A stretch of DNA of 64,000 nucleotides from Beroe ovata (lineage: Eukaryota; Ctenophora; Nuda; Beroida; Beroidae), in NCBI GenBank assembly GCA_946803715.1, contig CAMPET010000014.1, positions 421,486 through 485,485 on the forward strand, read 5' to 3'. Below the pieces are notes generated by a model. The model saw nothing but the letters and a program-made list of their open reading frames with translations. It did no database searches and was not told the origin of the DNA. A program made the position numbers and the translations under genes. Positions 63,701-64,000 of the stretch are shown here, in pieces (positions within the stretch are counted from its first letter, which is position 1; each line of letters starts with the position of its first letter).

Positions 63701-64000
63701 CTGTGGATGGAACAACTAAGAAGTGTGAGGAGAAGGAACAAGGGAAATATGGATGTTGTAACAAGACAAGCGAAGGTAAGATTCATGATGCTGTATCACC
63801 TTTGTCAATTATTATCATGAGTTAGGGAACTGAATCACTGAATGAGTATTCAGGGTATAGTACTGGCATCCTCTGTACAACTACAAGAATTGATTACATC
63901 TCATATTATTCCAGAGCGTGTAGAGGTTGAGCGTCGGAGCAGCGAAACATTCATTGTTCATGAGGAGTTTGAGAAGGTGGACCTGGAAAAACCAGGATCC
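60736..64000 (+). CDS. Helicase-like P-loop protein with probable winged-helix (OST-HTH/LOTUS-type) modules, partial
   Basis: The ATG at 60736 has a good context (CCGCC). Exons 60736-60812, 60895-60986, 61120-61319, 61503-61611, 61733-61807, 61888-62053, 62201-62378, 62408 to about 62614, 62687-62895, 63313-63459, 63620-63775 and 63915-64000 show GT/AG borders, and most phases agree. The join between 62614 and 62687 does not. The acidic N-terminus leads to helical regions. KLSDLYRIMKKDF through VLEYCVSTIPGLQIVEE looks like an OST-HTH/LOTUS winged helix, and VLDLVGKIRHLQVSGVKNIA may be another helix-turn-helix. Exon 10 has GLPGTGKTTTLATML, a Walker A of the UPF1-type superfamily 1 helicases, and exon 11 the motif-Ia-like VLVISSNCCTTNKLLE. 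The rest of the helicase lies past the window. An RNA-related role is inference; the family is not recognised. Confidence 0.6.
62905..63165. repeat. 27-bp minisatellite in an intron of the helicase-like gene
   Basis: Eight to nine units of about 27 bp (GTGTACTGACGATATAATTA plus TTCTTTT) run in tandem between exons ending at 62895 and starting at 63313. The unit length is a multiple of three, so the stretch stays open in frames on both strands, but no coding role is supported. Confidence 0.85.

Noticed and set aside
1-64000. Bacterial or viral contamination of the contig
   Set aside because: Spliced animal genes and eukaryotic tRNA genes run throughout the window; no bacterial operon or viral gene is evident.

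Overview
The window is nuclear DNA of an animal. Most genes are split by short introns with clear GT/AG borders. Two eukaryotic tRNA genes are present. The proteins are animal ones: WASH complex subunit 1, sesquipedalian (PHETA), NRBP, BBS8/TTC8, TRAP-beta, SLC52A, RAB21, PYROXD1 and a TALPID3-like protein. Short intergenic distances, AT-rich intergenic DNA with sharply GC-rich (GCGCGC) repeat islands, and a mixture of intron-rich and intronless genes suggest a compact invertebrate genome, possibly an early-branching animal such as a sponge or placozoan. The species cannot be fixed from the sequence. Five single Ns (6270, 17177, 17847, 34961, 48394) look like assembly gaps.

Layout. 0-7 kb: a carbonyl-reductase-like SDR (minus), then PHETA and WASHC1 in tandem (plus), both endosomal trafficking factors. 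8-11.5 kb: a tiny lipid-anchored acidic protein and repeats, including a perfect 111-bp palindrome. 11.5-18.7 kb: two tandem sideroflexin paralogues (minus), followed by a segment repeated around assembly gaps. 19-28.5 kb: three minus-strand genes, a large single-exon TALPID3-like centriolar protein, an intronless sphingosine kinase and TTC8. 28.5-30.1 kb: nested repeats. 30-37 kb: DHODH with an unusual insertion, then the NRBP pseudokinase (plus). 38-41 kb: SSR2 (TRAP-beta) and a SLC35A2-like UDP-galactose transporter (minus). 42.8-47.7 kb: DHRS4-like SDR, HMG-CoA lyase and RAB21 (plus). 48-49.2 kb: a second repeat island. 49-55 kb: SLC52A riboflavin transporter, PYROXD1 and an unrecognised coiled-coil protein (plus). 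56-57.7 kb: an arylsulfatase B-like enzyme (minus). 58.9-59.4 kb: tRNA-Lys(TTT) and tRNA-Glu(TTC). 60.7 kb to the end: a multi-exon gene with a helicase-type P-loop preceded by probable winged-helix modules, cut by the window edge.

These genes do not form a pathway as bacterial operons do. Themes that recur are endosomal transport (PHETA, WASHC1, RAB21), the cilium/centriole (TALPID3-like, TTC8), mitochondrial metabolism (sideroflexins, DHODH, HMGCL) and the secretory pathway (SSR2, SLC35A2, arylsulfatase). The least explained objects are the terminal helicase-like gene, the 78-residue acidic lipid-anchored protein, the 340-residue coiled-coil orphan and several inverted-repeat element families, one of which sits inside another with a 9-bp target duplication.
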